A DNA stretch of 64,000 nt from Janthinobacterium sp. GW458P (GTDB lineage Bacteria > Pseudomonadota > Gammaproteobacteria > Burkholderiales > Burkholderiaceae_D): NCBI RefSeq assembly GCF_002127585.1, contig NZ_NEGZ01000008.1, forward strand, positions 15,795 to 79,794, given 5' to 3'. A program made the position numbers and the translations under genes. Below are positions 52,467 through 62,401 of this stretch, one piece after another. The notes beneath the pieces were generated by a model. That model had not been told where the DNA came from, made no database searches, and saw only the letters and a list, made by a program, of their open reading frames with translations. How positions within the stretch are numbered: position 1 is the stretch's first letter; each line of letters starts with the position of its first letter.

Positions 52467-54605
52467 TCAGCCCGGGTTGTTGTCGATGTCGTCACCGTGG
52501 ATCTGCACCTTGGACCTGCCGCGGATGATGATTTCATCGGCAACGAGTTCGATGCGTCCCGGCGTGATGGTGATGCTGGACGTGCCTACCGTCATGGTGT
52601 GCGAATCGGTGGCCGTGAGCGTGCTGCCGGCGCCGACGATGACGCTTTTCGCCAGGCCGATCTGCTCCGCCTGCGCCAGCACCACGGTGGTGTTCATGGC
52701 GCCGATGACGGTGGTCTGGTAGGCGGCGCCGATGGTCAGCACCTTGGCCAGGCCGATGGTTTCGTCCTTGGCCAGGGTCACCCGTTCCGAACGGTGGCCG
52801 TCGATCTGCACCTGCTCGTTGCCGCCCACGTGTTCGCGGCGGTTGTCGCCGATGTCGATGTGTTCGTCATGGTCGACGCGTTCCTTGCGGTTGTTGTGCA
52901 CGGTGATGTCTTCATCGTGGCCCACCGTCTCCGTGCGGTCGCGCTTGACGTGCACGGTTTCATCGCGGTCGACGGTTTTGCGCCGGTCGTTGCCGACCCA
53001 GTGCGACTCGTCATGCTCGACTTCGATGCGCTGGTCTTTTTCTGCATGCAGCCACAGCTCTTCCGCATCCTTGCGGTCCTCGAAGCGCAGGGCGTTGGCG
53101 TGCGCGGCGGAACCCTTTTTTGACGAGCGGCTCAGCATGCCGCTTTGCGTCTTGTTGGCCGGTAGCTCCCATGGCGGCATATTGCGCGCGTTGTAGATGC
53201 AGCCGATGATGATGGGCATGGCGACGTTACCGTCGAGAAATTGGACGGCCACTTCCATGCCCACCCGGGGCAGGCTGATGTGGCCGAAATTCGGTCCGGC
53301 CCAGTTTGACACTACCCTGATCCACGGCGAACTCCTGTCGTCGAAGTTGCCCAGGCGGTCCCAGTGGAATTGCACCTTCACCCGTCCGTAACCATCCGTA
53401 TGGATTTCCTCGCCGGGTGGCCCGACCACGGTGGCCGTCTGCACGCCATAGATCTTCGGTTCCCGGCTATGGAAATTGCGGCCGGGGCGCCAGGGGATGT
53501 CACGGGCGATGCAGGTAAAGGTGTTGCTGTAGTGTGAAGTGGCGTTGCGTCCCTGCTGATAGTTGTTGCTGGCGTAGTGGTGCACGGACAGGATCAGGTA
53601 TTCGCTGTCGGTACTATCGAAATGCCCGCCCAGCGTGAACCAGCGTCCCGGTTGCGCCGTGCGGTCATTGCCCTGCGCTTCGAACAGCTGGCCCTGGGCA
53701 TCGCGCTCTTCCATGCGGCGCTGGGCCAGTTGCTCGCCGTCGTCGAAGTTTTTAAAACCGTAGCTGCCCGTGTTTTCATACACTTCCAGAGACGGCACGG
53801 CGCCTTGCCGGTTCAGCGAGTCGCGGCTGGCGCGGGCGCTGCGCGGATTCTTGAAATTGAAGCTGGCTACCGTCATCTGGCTTGGGGCCATGCGCCGCAC
53901 CGTGCTCCATTGATGCACGCCATCGTCTTCCAGGGAACCGGCCTGGTGCTGGAAGGGCATTTCGCTCAGTTCACCGTCGATGGCCTGGCCGGTGGTGCTG
54001 TCGTCGGACAGCCACAAGGTGTGGCCGTCGCAGCGGTGTTCGTAGCGGTAATGCCATCCCAGCTGCTCCCAGTGGCGGTGCAGCAGATTATGGTCGCTCT
54101 CGTTGTGCTGGCAGGTGTAGGTGATGGCGGGATCCAGGCCGCTGGCGGCCAGCTTGTAGTCGCGCATCAGGTAGTCATCGAAGACCTTGTCCGTGAGCGC
54201 CGCCACGGTCAGGCCGTGGAAGGCGACATTGTTTTGCCGCAAGCGCAGGTGCGACAGCCATGGCTCCAGCACCATTTCATAAAAGGCGAAGCCGCCGTCC
54301 GTGCGGACGAAACGGAACTCGAACACGTAACCATTGAAGTAGCGCAAGCTGCCATCTTCGCGCACCAGCTCGACGGTCGCCATCTTGCCCATCAGCTTGT
54401 CGGGCGCGATGCAGGCGTCGTCGGAAAGCACTTCCACGACATAGGAAAAATCGCGCGACAGGCTTTCGCTGGCGCTCAGGCTGTTGGCCAGCAGGCTGCT
54501 GGCGGGCGCATCGCCGTGCGGGAAATGCAGGCGCAGCAGGCGCTGGCCCTGCATGTCGCCCACGAGCTGGGGGAATGCCGCCGTCGTGTCCGGGAACAGA
54601 CTCAT
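52467..54605 (-). CDS. vgrG: VgrG spike protein of type VI secretion
   Basis: A 712-residue T6SS spike. The gp27-like part starts at FPQLVGDMQGQRLLRLHFPH. The gp5-like OB fold includes GYGRVKVQFHWDRLGNFDDR, SSPWIRVVSNWAGPNFGHIS, LPRVGMEVAVQFLDGN and PIIIGCIYNARN. The C-terminal part is a DUF2345-type needle built of short acidic/basic beta repeats (DRDETVHVKRDRTETVGHDE and similar), ending SKVQIHGDDIDNNPG. No extra effector domain is fused. The start at 54605 is chosen on protein grounds. The frame is open 81 bases further up, into tssG. Confidence 0.93.
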   Translation of the reverse strand: MSLFPDTTAAFPQLVGDMQGQRLLRLHFPHGDAPASSLLANSLSASESLSRDFSYVVEVLSDDACIAPDKLMGKMATVELVREDGSLRYFNGYVFEFRFVRTDGGFAFYEMVLEPWLSHLRLRQNNVAFHGLTVAALTDKVFDDYLMRDYKLAASGLDPAITYTCQHNESDHNLLHRHWEQLGWHYRYEHRCDGHTLWLSDDSTTGQAIDGELSEMPFQHQAGSLEDDGVHQWSTVRRMAPSQMTVASFNFKNPRSARASRDSLNRQGAVPSLEVYENTGSYGFKNFDDGEQLAQRRMEERDAQGQLFEAQGNDRTAQPGRWFTLGGHFDSTDSEYLILSVHHYASNNYQQGRNATSHYSNTFTCIARDIPWRPGRNFHSREPKIYGVQTATVVGPPGEEIHTDGYGRVKVQFHWDRLGNFDDRSSPWIRVVSNWAGPNFGHISLPRVGMEVAVQFLDGNVAMPIIIGCIYNARNMPPWELPANKTQSGMLSRSSKKGSAAHANALRFEDRKDAEELWLHAEKDQRIEVEHDESHWVGNDRRKTVDRDETVHVKRDRTETVGHDEDITVHNNRKERVDHDEHIDIGDNRREHVGGNEQVQIDGHRSERVTLAKDETIGLAKVLTIGAAYQTTVIGAMNTTVVLAQAEQIGLAKSVIVGAGSTLTATDSHTMTVGTSSITITPGRIELVADEIIIRGRSKVQIHGDDIDNNPG

Positions 54606-54682
54606 CACGCATCGCTTCACGGTAAGGATCGTTGGCTGACTGTAACAATCGCAGGCACAGGCGTTTTGCGCAGCCGCAAGGT

Positions 54683-55720
54683 TCAATCGTTGAGCGAAGG
54701 CATCAGTTGCATTTCGTAATGCTTGTCATCGCGGTGGCGCGGCGTGGCTGGATTGCCGAGGAAACTGTTGCAGCCGAGGCCGCCTTGCCCGCTGGGCGGC
54801 AGGGACAGGCCGTGCACGTCACTGGCGTGCAGCAGCAGCACGATGTCGTAGCGCAGCAGCGGCTGGCCAAACAGCATCAGCATCTGCCGAAGCTGGGCGC
54901 TGGCCGGGCCGCGCGGCAAAAAGCGGGCGTGCTGTGCTGCTGTGAGCGGGCCGATGCGCAGGCGCACGGCCAGGTCGGGGCGGCGGCAGCGCTCGCCCAC
55001 GATGGCGCGCCGGCCCAGCACGGCGTTCGCGCCGCCCAGCGCCGTTTGCTCGCGCGGCGCCAGGGCCTCCATGGTGCCCGTCGCCTCCTGCACATGAAAC
55101 GGCACGCCGAAGTGGTCGGCGAGGATGCGCGCCATGGCGATGGACGAGATGTTGCGTTGCTGTAGCAAGCCGCTGTACAGGCCGATGGCTTCGTCCTCGC
55201 CGCCGCCGGGACGGCAGCCTGCCAGGGCCAGCAAGCTGGGCAGGAAGGCCTGGCGCAGGGGGCCGTGTTCGATGCGGTATTTGCGCCAGGCCTGGTAGAA
55301 CAGGGCGATGGCGCGGCTGGAAAACAGGTCGAGAAAGGCGCGCGGAGCGTGGTCGCGCTCGTCGTGCTGGTGGGCCGCGATGCGCTCCGAGTAGTGGCTG
55401 GGCAAGACGCCGTTGCTGCCCAAGAGGCCCATGAACGTGGGCGTGAGGTGCAGCTGCCGCAGCTGGCCGGACTGCAGTGCCTGTAGCAGGGCAGCGGCGT
55501 TGTCCTGCGCCGCCAGCGTCTCGATCTGGCTGGCAGGGAAGCGCAGCGAGATGCTGTTGTCGAAGCGCACGATGTTCGCCAGCGCCGCGTCTTCATCGAA
55601 GCCGTGTTCTCCCAGCCACGCCAGCAGCAGGTGCAGGGCCTGGAAGCACTCGAAGCGCTGCGGCGCGGCGAGCAGCTGGCCGATTATGCTGACGTCGTTT
55701 CGGCGAAGCAGGCTGGGCAT
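54683..55720 (-). CDS. tssG: T6SS baseplate protein TssG
   Basis: A 345-residue baseplate subunit. It has the family pattern ECFQALHLLLAWLGE near the start, VRFDNSISLRFPASQI, LTPTFMGLLGSNGVLPSHYS, and FLDLFSSRAIALFYQAWRKY. It makes the wedge complex with TssF, TssE and TssK. The gene overlaps tssF by 37 bases, as is common. The vgrG gene follows after 77 bases. Confidence 0.93.
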   Translation of the reverse strand: MPSLLRRNDVSIIGQLLAAPQRFECFQALHLLLAWLGEHGFDEDAALANIVRFDNSISLRFPASQIETLAAQDNAAALLQALQSGQLRQLHLTPTFMGLLGSNGVLPSHYSERIAAHQHDERDHAPRAFLDLFSSRAIALFYQAWRKYRIEHGPLRQAFLPSLLALAGCRPGGGEDEAIGLYSGLLQQRNISSIAMARILADHFGVPFHVQEATGTMEALAPREQTALGGANAVLGRRAIVGERCRRPDLAVRLRIGPLTAAQHARFLPRGPASAQLRQMLMLFGQPLLRYDIVLLLHASDVHGLSLPPSGQGGLGCNSFLGNPATPRHRDDKHYEMQLMPSLND

Positions 55721-57531
55721 CGTATGAGTTCCTTGCCGCTGCGCGCAGAGAGCAGCGTCAGTTGGCTAAAGCAGTTGAGCTGGCTGTTCATGGCGAAATA
55801 GCGCTGCAGCACCTGCGCGAAGATGTACACGCTGCTGCCGACAAAGGCGTGCTCGTCGATGCCCAGGCGGATGGCGATGCCGGGCATCAGGGAGGGAAAC
55901 GGGACGGTTGGCATCCAGTCGCGCGTGCTGCCGTGTTCGAGCGTGACGATGCCCTGGATCAGGACTTGCGTGGCGGGCGAGCGGGGCAGGTCGTACAGGC
56001 TGAGCATTTTCTGGAATTCAGCCAGTCCCGCCTGCGTCAGGCTGGAGTAATTGAGCGACAGGTGCGAGATCAATTGCCACTGTGCGTCATTCTCCGTACT
56101 GAAACGCATGCTGGCCGAGGGCTTGCGCAGGAAGCGCACGGGGACGCCGTCCGGCACCTCCTCGGCCAGCAAGTCGCCGCCGGGCAAGCCGTAGTGCAGG
56201 TGAGCGGGCAAGTCGCGGTTGCTGCACAGCAGCCGCGTCGAGACCGTGGCGCAGGCCGCGCTGCCCGGCGAAAACTGCGGGTCGATCAGGCTCAGGCGCA
56301 TTTCATGGCCGGGGCTGACGGCGGCCACGGCTTCGTCGCGGCGCGCCAGCCAGTATAGGCCATGTTCCTGGTCCTGCCCGGCCTGAGAACCCTGCAGCGA
56401 GGCATACAGCGGCAGAAACGTGCTCAGGCGTTCCCCGGCCGCATCCTTGCGCGCGAGGGTGACGGCATCGATGCTGTGGATGTCGTAGGCGAATGCATGC
56501 GTGGCGTCGGCCACCAGCGCATGGTCGGGCTGCGTATGCGCGAGGCGGATCGGCACGCCGGACTTGGCGAACAGGTTGACGACGGGCGTGCAGCCCAGCA
56601 GCAGATTGTCGCGGCTGACGCCGGACAATAGCCGTGCTTCGTGGCTGTCGCTGCGCACGCCCTTGAGCGGCAGGTGCAGGATGAACCGGCGGCACTGTTT
56701 CGGCAGCAGGGCGGCCAGCAGGGACCAGGCGATATCGACGAAATGAAATTTTTCCGGAAAGGCGAAATACTCGGTCAGCAGGCGCAGGGCCGGATGCGAG
56801 CGGGCGCAAAACGGGATCAGCGCGTCGTCTTGCGCGTAGCCGGCCGGGGCCAGCGGCATGCCGTCGACGGCATGCCACGGGCCGCCTTCCTCCAGCGCCA
56901 CGTACGCGCCCGCGCCGCGCAGGAACAGGGCGTCGAGCAGGGCCGCGCGCACGGACGGTTCCCCATCGGCAAACACGCGCAGATTGGCAAGCCCCGCCTG
57001 GTCCAGATGGTAAAGGTCGCTGCTGCTGCTGAACTCGATGCTGAGCAGGGCGCTGGCGCCTTGCGGCAGGCGCAGGCCGGGCGGCGCGTCCAGGAGGGGC
57101 GAGAAATGCAGGCGAGAAATGGCCAGCGGCGCCAGGGTCACGTCATACGCGCTGGTGAACTTGCAGGCCACGCCCCGCACCGGCTGCGAGCGCAGCACGG
57201 TGCCGCGCGCAACGTGCGTCAGCTGGCCGCCCGGCGCTTCTTCCTGGGCCATGCGGACGATGGAGCACGAGGGAAACGGCCGCAGGTAGTGCGGGTACAA
57301 GGTTTCCAGTAGGGAATTGGTGAACTGCGGATAGGCGTCGTCGAGGCGCTTGGCGACCCTGGCCGTGAGCAGGGCGACGGACTGGATCAGGCGTTCGACG
57401 TGCGGGTCTTCGCACGTCTCGCCGGCGATCAGCAGGCGCCCGGCCGCTTTCGGATAGCGGCTGGAAAACGCGCGCGTGTACTGGCGGAACAGGCCCAGCT
57501 CACGTTCGTAATACGGCAGCAGTTGTTCCAC
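55684..57531 (-). CDS. tssF: T6SS baseplate protein TssF
   Basis: A 615-residue baseplate subunit with the clear start LLPYYERELGLFRQYTRAFS and RYPKAAGRLLIAGETCEDPH, then RLDDAYPQFTNSLLETLYPH and YLRPFPSCSIVRM. It pairs with TssG in the wedge. The first gene visible of this T6SS group. No tssA, B, C, E, H, J, K, L or M lies in the window, so those parts, if present, must be elsewhere. 78 bases separate it from the porin gene upstream. Confidence 0.93.
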   Translation of the reverse strand: MEQLLPYYERELGLFRQYTRAFSSRYPKAAGRLLIAGETCEDPHVERLIQSVALLTARVAKRLDDAYPQFTNSLLETLYPHYLRPFPSCSIVRMAQEEAPGGQLTHVARGTVLRSQPVRGVACKFTSAYDVTLAPLAISRLHFSPLLDAPPGLRLPQGASALLSIEFSSSSDLYHLDQAGLANLRVFADGEPSVRAALLDALFLRGAGAYVALEEGGPWHAVDGMPLAPAGYAQDDALIPFCARSHPALRLLTEYFAFPEKFHFVDIAWSLLAALLPKQCRRFILHLPLKGVRSDSHEARLLSGVSRDNLLLGCTPVVNLFAKSGVPIRLAHTQPDHALVADATHAFAYDIHSIDAVTLARKDAAGERLSTFLPLYASLQGSQAGQDQEHGLYWLARRDEAVAAVSPGHEMRLSLIDPQFSPGSAACATVSTRLLCSNRDLPAHLHYGLPGGDLLAEEVPDGVPVRFLRKPSASMRFSTENDAQWQLISHLSLNYSSLTQAGLAEFQKMLSLYDLPRSPATQVLIQGIVTLEHGSTRDWMPTVPFPSLMPGIAIRLGIDEHAFVGSSVYIFAQVLQRYFAMNSQLNCFSQLTLLSARSGKELIRCPACFAETTSA

Positions 57532-57609
57532 GGTCGCGCTCTTCGCCAGCTGGAAAGCTTCATGCTGGCATCAGGCGCGATCGTGGGTGTTGATACGTGA
57601 CAATGATTC

Positions 57610-58473
57610 TTAGAAATGGTACTCCGCGCGTATCATCGGCGTCTTCGCCGTTTGCCCCACATTGCCCGTGGTGGCGGCCGAATTGCCGAACTTGTTCTTC
57701 CAGTACTGGTACTCGATGCCTACGCGGAAGGTATTCTTGGCGCTGCCCAGAGCCGCGCCCACGTCGTACATCACCTGCATGTCGATATTCGTTTCCGCGG
57801 CCGTGTCGCGCCCCACTTCATCCTTGCCTTTTGAATCGATGAGGTTGAAAAAGCCTTCGAACGAGAACAGCGGCGACAAGGGGATGGCCCAGGCGCCCGT
57901 CAGCATGGCGTGCGTTTTATACGTGTAGCGTCCCGTCACTTGCGAGATGGGCGGGAAGGCGCCGCTGGGGGCGTTGCTTTCGCGCAGCAACAGCAGGCTG
58001 GTGTTGAAGAAGCCGGGCACGTCCCACATCAGGGTGGGGCCGGCCACCAGCATGCGCTTGCGCGAGTTGTAGCCGACGTCATTTTTCGTGTTGACGTCGA
58101 AGCCGAGGGTGACGCCGACGCCGCGCACGGGGCCGAACTTGATGTCGCTGCCGCGCACCTTGCCGATGTCGATGGTGTTGCGGTATACCAGGTAGGCCTC
58201 TTGCGCGCCGGACGTCTTGCCGAGCGCGCCGGGGTCCTTGCTGTCCGAGATCAAAAAGTCCAGGTTGACGAAGTTGCTGCCGTATTTGTAGCCGCTGGCG
58301 TGCGTGATGGCAAAGATGTTTTTCTTGATGTCGTCCGGGTTGAACGGCTCGCGGTAATCATTGCCGGCGCGCCAGCTCAGCGCGGTATCGCTCCATTCGG
58401 CAGCCTGGGCGGTCGCACCCACGCCGAGGGTGGTAGTGAGGCAGAGCAACAGACACGGTATGGTTTTTGGCAC
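57610..58473 (-). CDS. Tsx/OmpK-like nucleoside channel of the outer membrane
   Basis: A 287-residue outer-membrane protein with signal peptide (LLLCLTTTLGVGATAQAAEW). It has the start of the nucleoside-specific channel family (WSDTALSWRAGNDYREPFNP, FAITHASGYKYGSNFVNLDF) and a C-terminal Phe in IRAEYHF. Tsx-type channels let nucleosides pass. It is divergent from a BMP-type nucleoside ABC transporter, which supports this role. Confidence 0.85.
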   Translation of the reverse strand: MPKTIPCLLLCLTTTLGVGATAQAAEWSDTALSWRAGNDYREPFNPDDIKKNIFAITHASGYKYGSNFVNLDFLISDSKDPGALGKTSGAQEAYLVYRNTIDIGKVRGSDIKFGPVRGVGVTLGFDVNTKNDVGYNSRKRMLVAGPTLMWDVPGFFNTSLLLLRESNAPSGAFPPISQVTGRYTYKTHAMLTGAWAIPLSPLFSFEGFFNLIDSKGKDEVGRDTAAETNIDMQVMYDVGAALGSAKNTFRVGIEYQYWKNKFGNSAATTGNVGQTAKTPMIRAEYHF

Positions 58474-58875
58474 TTTCGGCTCCTGATGGCGGTGTTGGAA
58501 AACGGGAACGGGGGATGGCAGGGCGCAGGGGGGCGCCCACTAGCGCGCAGGTAGCGCCGCAATGCGGCACTGCGCGCCGTTCAATCCATGATGCGAGCAT
58601 CGCCGCGTCGGGCGATATGTCTTGTCTGCATACTTACTATCAGTTCTTGCATATAATCATCGCACCTTCTCGCCCTTGCGGGGCAAGGCGGCCGCTGTAA
58701 AGCTGATAATTTTTTTCAAAATTGTAGACAGGTGTTGTTTTTTTGTGGAAATAGAAATGCGCGCCGCCACGCCATCCCCCAAGCGCCGCGGATGCCGATA
58801 CGATAGAGACAACAGCTTGATTTTTATACCGGCGACCATGCCGGCGACCCCCGCAGCGAGGCACGAAAAAAAACA
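58474..58875. other. 400-base divergent regulatory region
   Basis: It lies between the outer-membrane channel gene and the nucleoside ABC operon. A TATAAT at 58652-58657 is a possible -10 for the plus strand, without a well-spaced -35. T- and A-rich tracts are at 58705-58745. I see no gene and no riboswitch fold that I would defend. Confidence 0.5.
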
Positions 58876-60390
58876 ATGACGGCACGCCTGGAATTACACG
58901 ACATCAGCAAGCGCTATCCGTCCGTGGTGGCCAATGACGGCATCGATCTCACCGTCGCGCCGGGGCAGATCCACGCCGTGCTCGGCGAAAACGGCGCCGG
59001 CAAGTCGACCTTAATGAAAATCATCTACGGCGCCGTGCAGCCCGACGGCGGGCGCATCGTGTGGAATGGCCGCGAGGTCGACATCGCCAACCCGTCGGCC
59101 GCGCGCGCGCTCGGCATCGCCATGGTGTTCCAGCACTTTTCCCTGTTCGACACGCTCACCGTGACGGAAAACATCGCCCTCGGTTTGCCCGCCGGCACCA
59201 ACATGGCGGAGCTGGCCCAGCGCATCGAAGCGACGGCGCGCCAGTACGGCCTGGACCTGGAGCCGCAGCGCCACGTCCACACGCTGTCCGTCGGCGAATG
59301 CCAGCGCGTGGAAATCGTGCGCGCCCTGCTGGCCAAGCCGCAACTGCTGATCCTCGATGAACCGACCTCCGTGCTGACGCCGGGCGCCGTGGAAAAGCTG
59401 TTCGCTACCCTGCGCCAGCTGGCGGCCGAAGGCTGCAGCATCCTGTACATCAGCCACAAGCTCGACGAAATCCGCGCCCTGTGCCATACGTGCACGGTGG
59501 TGCGCGCCGGCAAGAATGCGGGCGTGTGCGACCCGTCGCAAGAGTCGGCAGCCAGCCTGTCGCGCATGATGATAGGCGCCGAGCCGCCCGCCGTCACGCG
59601 CGTGGCGCGCACGCCCGGCGCGGCCATGTTGAGCGTGCGCAATCTGCATTTGCCGAAGAGCCATCCGTTCGCCACGCAATTGATCGATATCCATTTCGAC
59701 GTGCGGGCCGGCGAGATCGTCGGCATCGCCGGCGTGTCCGGCAATGGCCAGCAGGAGTTGCTGGCGGCCCTGTCGGGCGAGGACTTGCGCGCGGCCGCCG
59801 CCAGCATCGTGCTCAACGGCACGCCTGCCGGGCGCTTGCCGCCGGGCCGCCGCCGCGCCCTCGGTTTCGGCTTCGTGCCGGAGGAGCGGCTGGGACGCGG
59901 TGCCGTGCCCGACATGGCGCTGGCCGACAACGTGTTGTTGAGCTTGCAGACCCCGGCCACCATCCGCCACGGCTTCCTGCGCCGTGGCGCGATCGCGCAG
60001 CGGGCCGCCGCCATCATCGCCCGCTTCCAGGTGAAGGCGGGCGGGCCGCAGGCGCTGGCGCGCAGCCTGTCTGGAGGTAATTTGCAGAAATACATAGTCG
60101 GACGCGAAGTCATGCGCGAACCCACGGTGCTGGTGGTGGCGCAGCCGACCTGGGGCGTGGACGTGGGCGCGGCCGCGCAAATCCGCGCCGAATTGCTGGC
60201 CCTGCGCGACGCGGGCTGTGCCTTGCTCATCGTGTCGGAAGAACTCGATGAATTGTTCGAGATCAGCGACCGCCTGCTGGTGATGGCAAAAGGAAAAATT
60301 TCGCCGTCCCTGGACGTGGCCGAGGCCAGCGTGGATCTCGTGGGGCAATGGATGAGCGGACTGTGGCCGCGGGAGGCTGTCCATGGCTAA
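58876..60390 (+). CDS. ABC transporter ATP-binding protein (BMP-type nucleoside uptake)
   Basis: A 504-residue protein with two ABC domains in tandem, as in sugar and nucleoside importers. Domain 1: Walker A GENGAGKSTLMK, signature LSVGECQRVEIV, Walker B LLILDEPTS. Domain 2: a degenerate Walker A (GVSGNGQQELLAAL), signature LSGGNLQKYIVGREV, and VLVVAQPTWGVD in place of Walker B. The pattern of a weak second site is normal for this family. It overlaps the permease gene by eight bases. Confidence 0.93.
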   Translation: MTARLELHDISKRYPSVVANDGIDLTVAPGQIHAVLGENGAGKSTLMKIIYGAVQPDGGRIVWNGREVDIANPSAARALGIAMVFQHFSLFDTLTVTENIALGLPAGTNMAELAQRIEATARQYGLDLEPQRHVHTLSVGECQRVEIVRALLAKPQLLILDEPTSVLTPGAVEKLFATLRQLAAEGCSILYISHKLDEIRALCHTCTVVRAGKNAGVCDPSQESAASLSRMMIGAEPPAVTRVARTPGAAMLSVRNLHLPKSHPFATQLIDIHFDVRAGEIVGIAGVSGNGQQELLAALSGEDLRAAAASIVLNGTPAGRLPPGRRRALGFGFVPEERLGRGAVPDMALADNVLLSLQTPATIRHGFLRRGAIAQRAAAIIARFQVKAGGPQALARSLSGGNLQKYIVGREVMREPTVLVVAQPTWGVDVGAAAQIRAELLALRDAGCALLIVSEELDELFEISDRLLVMAKGKISPSLDVAEASVDLVGQWMSGLWPREAVHG

Positions 60391-61459
60391 GTTCGCCTTG
60401 CGCCTGGAAGCCCGTCCGACGCCGTCGCGGCTGATGTCGTGGCTGTCGCCCGTGCTGGCCGTGCTGCTGACCGTGCTGTGCGGCGCGCTGCTGTTTGTTG
60501 CGCTGGGACACGATCCCTTGGCCGGCCTGGCCGTGTTTTTCGTCGAACCCTTGCGCGACGCGCACGGCTGGTCCGAGCTGGGCATCAAGGTGGCGCCCCT
60601 GCTCTTGATCGCCGTCGGCCTGGCTATTTGTTTCCGCGCCAACATCTACAACATCGGCGCGGAAGGGCAGCTGACCCTGGGCGCCATCTGCGGCGGCGCG
60701 GCGGCCCTGTACCTCGACGACGGAATCGGCGGCGCGGCCGTCATCGGCATTTCCCTGCTGGCCGGCATGGCGGGCGGCATGGCGTGGGCGGGGCTGGTGG
60801 CCTGGCTGCGCGACCGCTACAACGCCAGCGAAATCCTCGTCTCGCTGATGCTGGTCTACATCGCCCAGTTGCTGCTCAGCTATCTCGTGTATGGCGTGCT
60901 GCGCGACCCGGAAGGCTACAATTTTCCACAATCGAAACTGCTGTCCGACGGCTTGCTGCTGCCGATGCTCGTCAGCGATACGCGCTTGCACGTGGGTATC
61001 GTGTTTGCCCTGCTGGCCTCGCTGGGCGGCTGGCTGTATCTGTCGCGCAGCATAGCCGGCTTCCGCCTGCGCGTGGGCGGCATGGCGCCCGCCGCCGCCC
61101 GTTATGCGGGCTTTTCCTCGCGCAAGACCCTATGGTCGTCGATGCTGATCTGCGGCGCCCTGTCCGGCCTGGCGGGCGTGTGCGAAGTGCTGGGGCCGAT
61201 GGGACAGCTGACACCCACGGTCTCGCCCGGCTACGGCTTTGCCGCCATCATCGTCGCCTTCGTGGGACGGCTGCATCCCGTGGGCGTGATTTTTTCCAGC
61301 TTCGTCATGGCCCTGTTCTATATCGGCGGCGAACTGGCGCAATCGCGCCTGGGTCTGCCCAGCGCCATCACGGGCGTGTTCCAGGGCATCCTGCTGTTTG
61401 CCTTGCTCGCTTGCGATGTGTTGATCCAATACAAACTGCGCTGGAGGAAACATGGATAA
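60383..61459 (+). CDS. ABC transporter permease (nucleoside/BMP type), subunit 1
   Basis: A 358-residue inner membrane permease with about nine helices. Family landmarks are ICFRANIYNIGAEGQLTLGA, the coupling segment near YNASEILVSLMLVYIAQLL, and PGYGFAAIIVAFVGRLHPVG. It overlaps the ATPase upstream (8 bases) and the second permease downstream (8 bases), so the operon is tightly coupled. Confidence 0.92.
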   Translation: MAKFALRLEARPTPSRLMSWLSPVLAVLLTVLCGALLFVALGHDPLAGLAVFFVEPLRDAHGWSELGIKVAPLLLIAVGLAICFRANIYNIGAEGQLTLGAICGGAAALYLDDGIGGAAVIGISLLAGMAGGMAWAGLVAWLRDRYNASEILVSLMLVYIAQLLLSYLVYGVLRDPEGYNFPQSKLLSDGLLLPMLVSDTRLHVGIVFALLASLGGWLYLSRSIAGFRLRVGGMAPAAARYAGFSSRKTLWSSMLICGALSGLAGVCEVLGPMGQLTPTVSPGYGFAAIIVAFVGRLHPVGVIFSSFVMALFYIGGELAQSRLGLPSAITGVFQGILLFALLACDVLIQYKLRWRKHG

Positions 61460-62381
61460 CCTGGCCCTGACGATCGCGCCCTTGATCGCCGCCAGCATCA
61501 ACGCGGGCACGCCGCTGATGCTGGCCGCCCTCGGTTTATTGGTGAATGAAAAAGCGGGCGTGGTGAACCTGGGCGCGGAGGGCATGATGCTGGTCTCGGC
61601 CATCACGGGCTTTGCCGTGGCCGTCAACACGGGCAGCCCCACGCTGGGTTTTCTGGCGGGGGCGGGGGCCAGCATGGCGCTGTCGGGCTTCTTTGCCTGG
61701 CTGACCGTGTGGCTGGGCACGAACCAGTACGCGACGGGCCTGGCTTTATCTCTGTTCGGCGCGGGCGCGTCCACGTATATCGGCCTGAAGTACGTGGGCA
61801 ACAGCCTGCACAACGGCCGCTTCGGCATCCCTTTACTGGAAGACATTCCCGTGCTGGGGCCGGCCCTGTTCCGCCAGCATCCGATGGTGTATCTGGCGCT
61901 CTTGCTGTGCCTGGCCATCGCCTGGTTCTTGTACCGCACGCGGGCGGGACTCGTGCTGCGCGCCGTGGGCGAGTCGCCAGCGTCCGCGCATGCGCTCGGC
62001 TATCCCGTGCGCCGCATCCGCCTGGCGGCCGTGCTGTTCGGCGGCGCCTGCTGCGGCCTGGCCGGCGCCTTTTTGTCGCTCGTCTATACGCCGCTGTGGG
62101 TCGAGGGCATGGTGGCGGGACGCGGATGGATCGCCCTGGCGCTGACCACGTTTGCCACCTGGCGCCCGGCGCGCGTGGTGGGCGGCGCCTACCTGTTCGG
62201 CGGCATCACGATTCTGACCTTCCACGCGCAGGCGCTGGGCGTGCCCATCGCCTCGCAGCTGCTGTCGATGCTGCCCTACGTGGCGGCCATCGTCGTGCTG
62301 GTGCTGATCTCCAGCAATGCCAATTACATCAAGCTGAACATGCCCGCTTCATTGGGGAAAAATTTCACTCCCGGAAATTAA
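61452..62381 (+). CDS. ABC transporter permease (nucleoside/BMP type), subunit 2
   Basis: A 309-residue permease partner. It has GTPLMLAALGLLVNEKAGVV, NLGAEGMMLVSAITGFAVAV, LRAVGESPASAHALGYPVRR and GGACCGLAGAFLSLVY. AGGAAA stands before the ATG. The substrate-binding protein gene follows after 20 bases. Confidence 0.92.
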   Translation: MDNLALTIAPLIAASINAGTPLMLAALGLLVNEKAGVVNLGAEGMMLVSAITGFAVAVNTGSPTLGFLAGAGASMALSGFFAWLTVWLGTNQYATGLALSLFGAGASTYIGLKYVGNSLHNGRFGIPLLEDIPVLGPALFRQHPMVYLALLLCLAIAWFLYRTRAGLVLRAVGESPASAHALGYPVRRIRLAAVLFGGACCGLAGAFLSLVYTPLWVEGMVAGRGWIALALTTFATWRPARVVGGAYLFGGITILTFHAQALGVPIASQLLSMLPYVAAIVVLVLISSNANYIKLNMPASLGKNFTPGN

Positions 62382-62401
62382 TCACTCACACAAGGAAAAC
62401 C

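Noticed and set aside
58474-58875. Purine riboswitch ahead of the nucleoside ABC operon
   Set aside because: I could not find the three-stem fold or its conserved loop bases. Such riboswitches are mainly known from Gram-positive bacteria.
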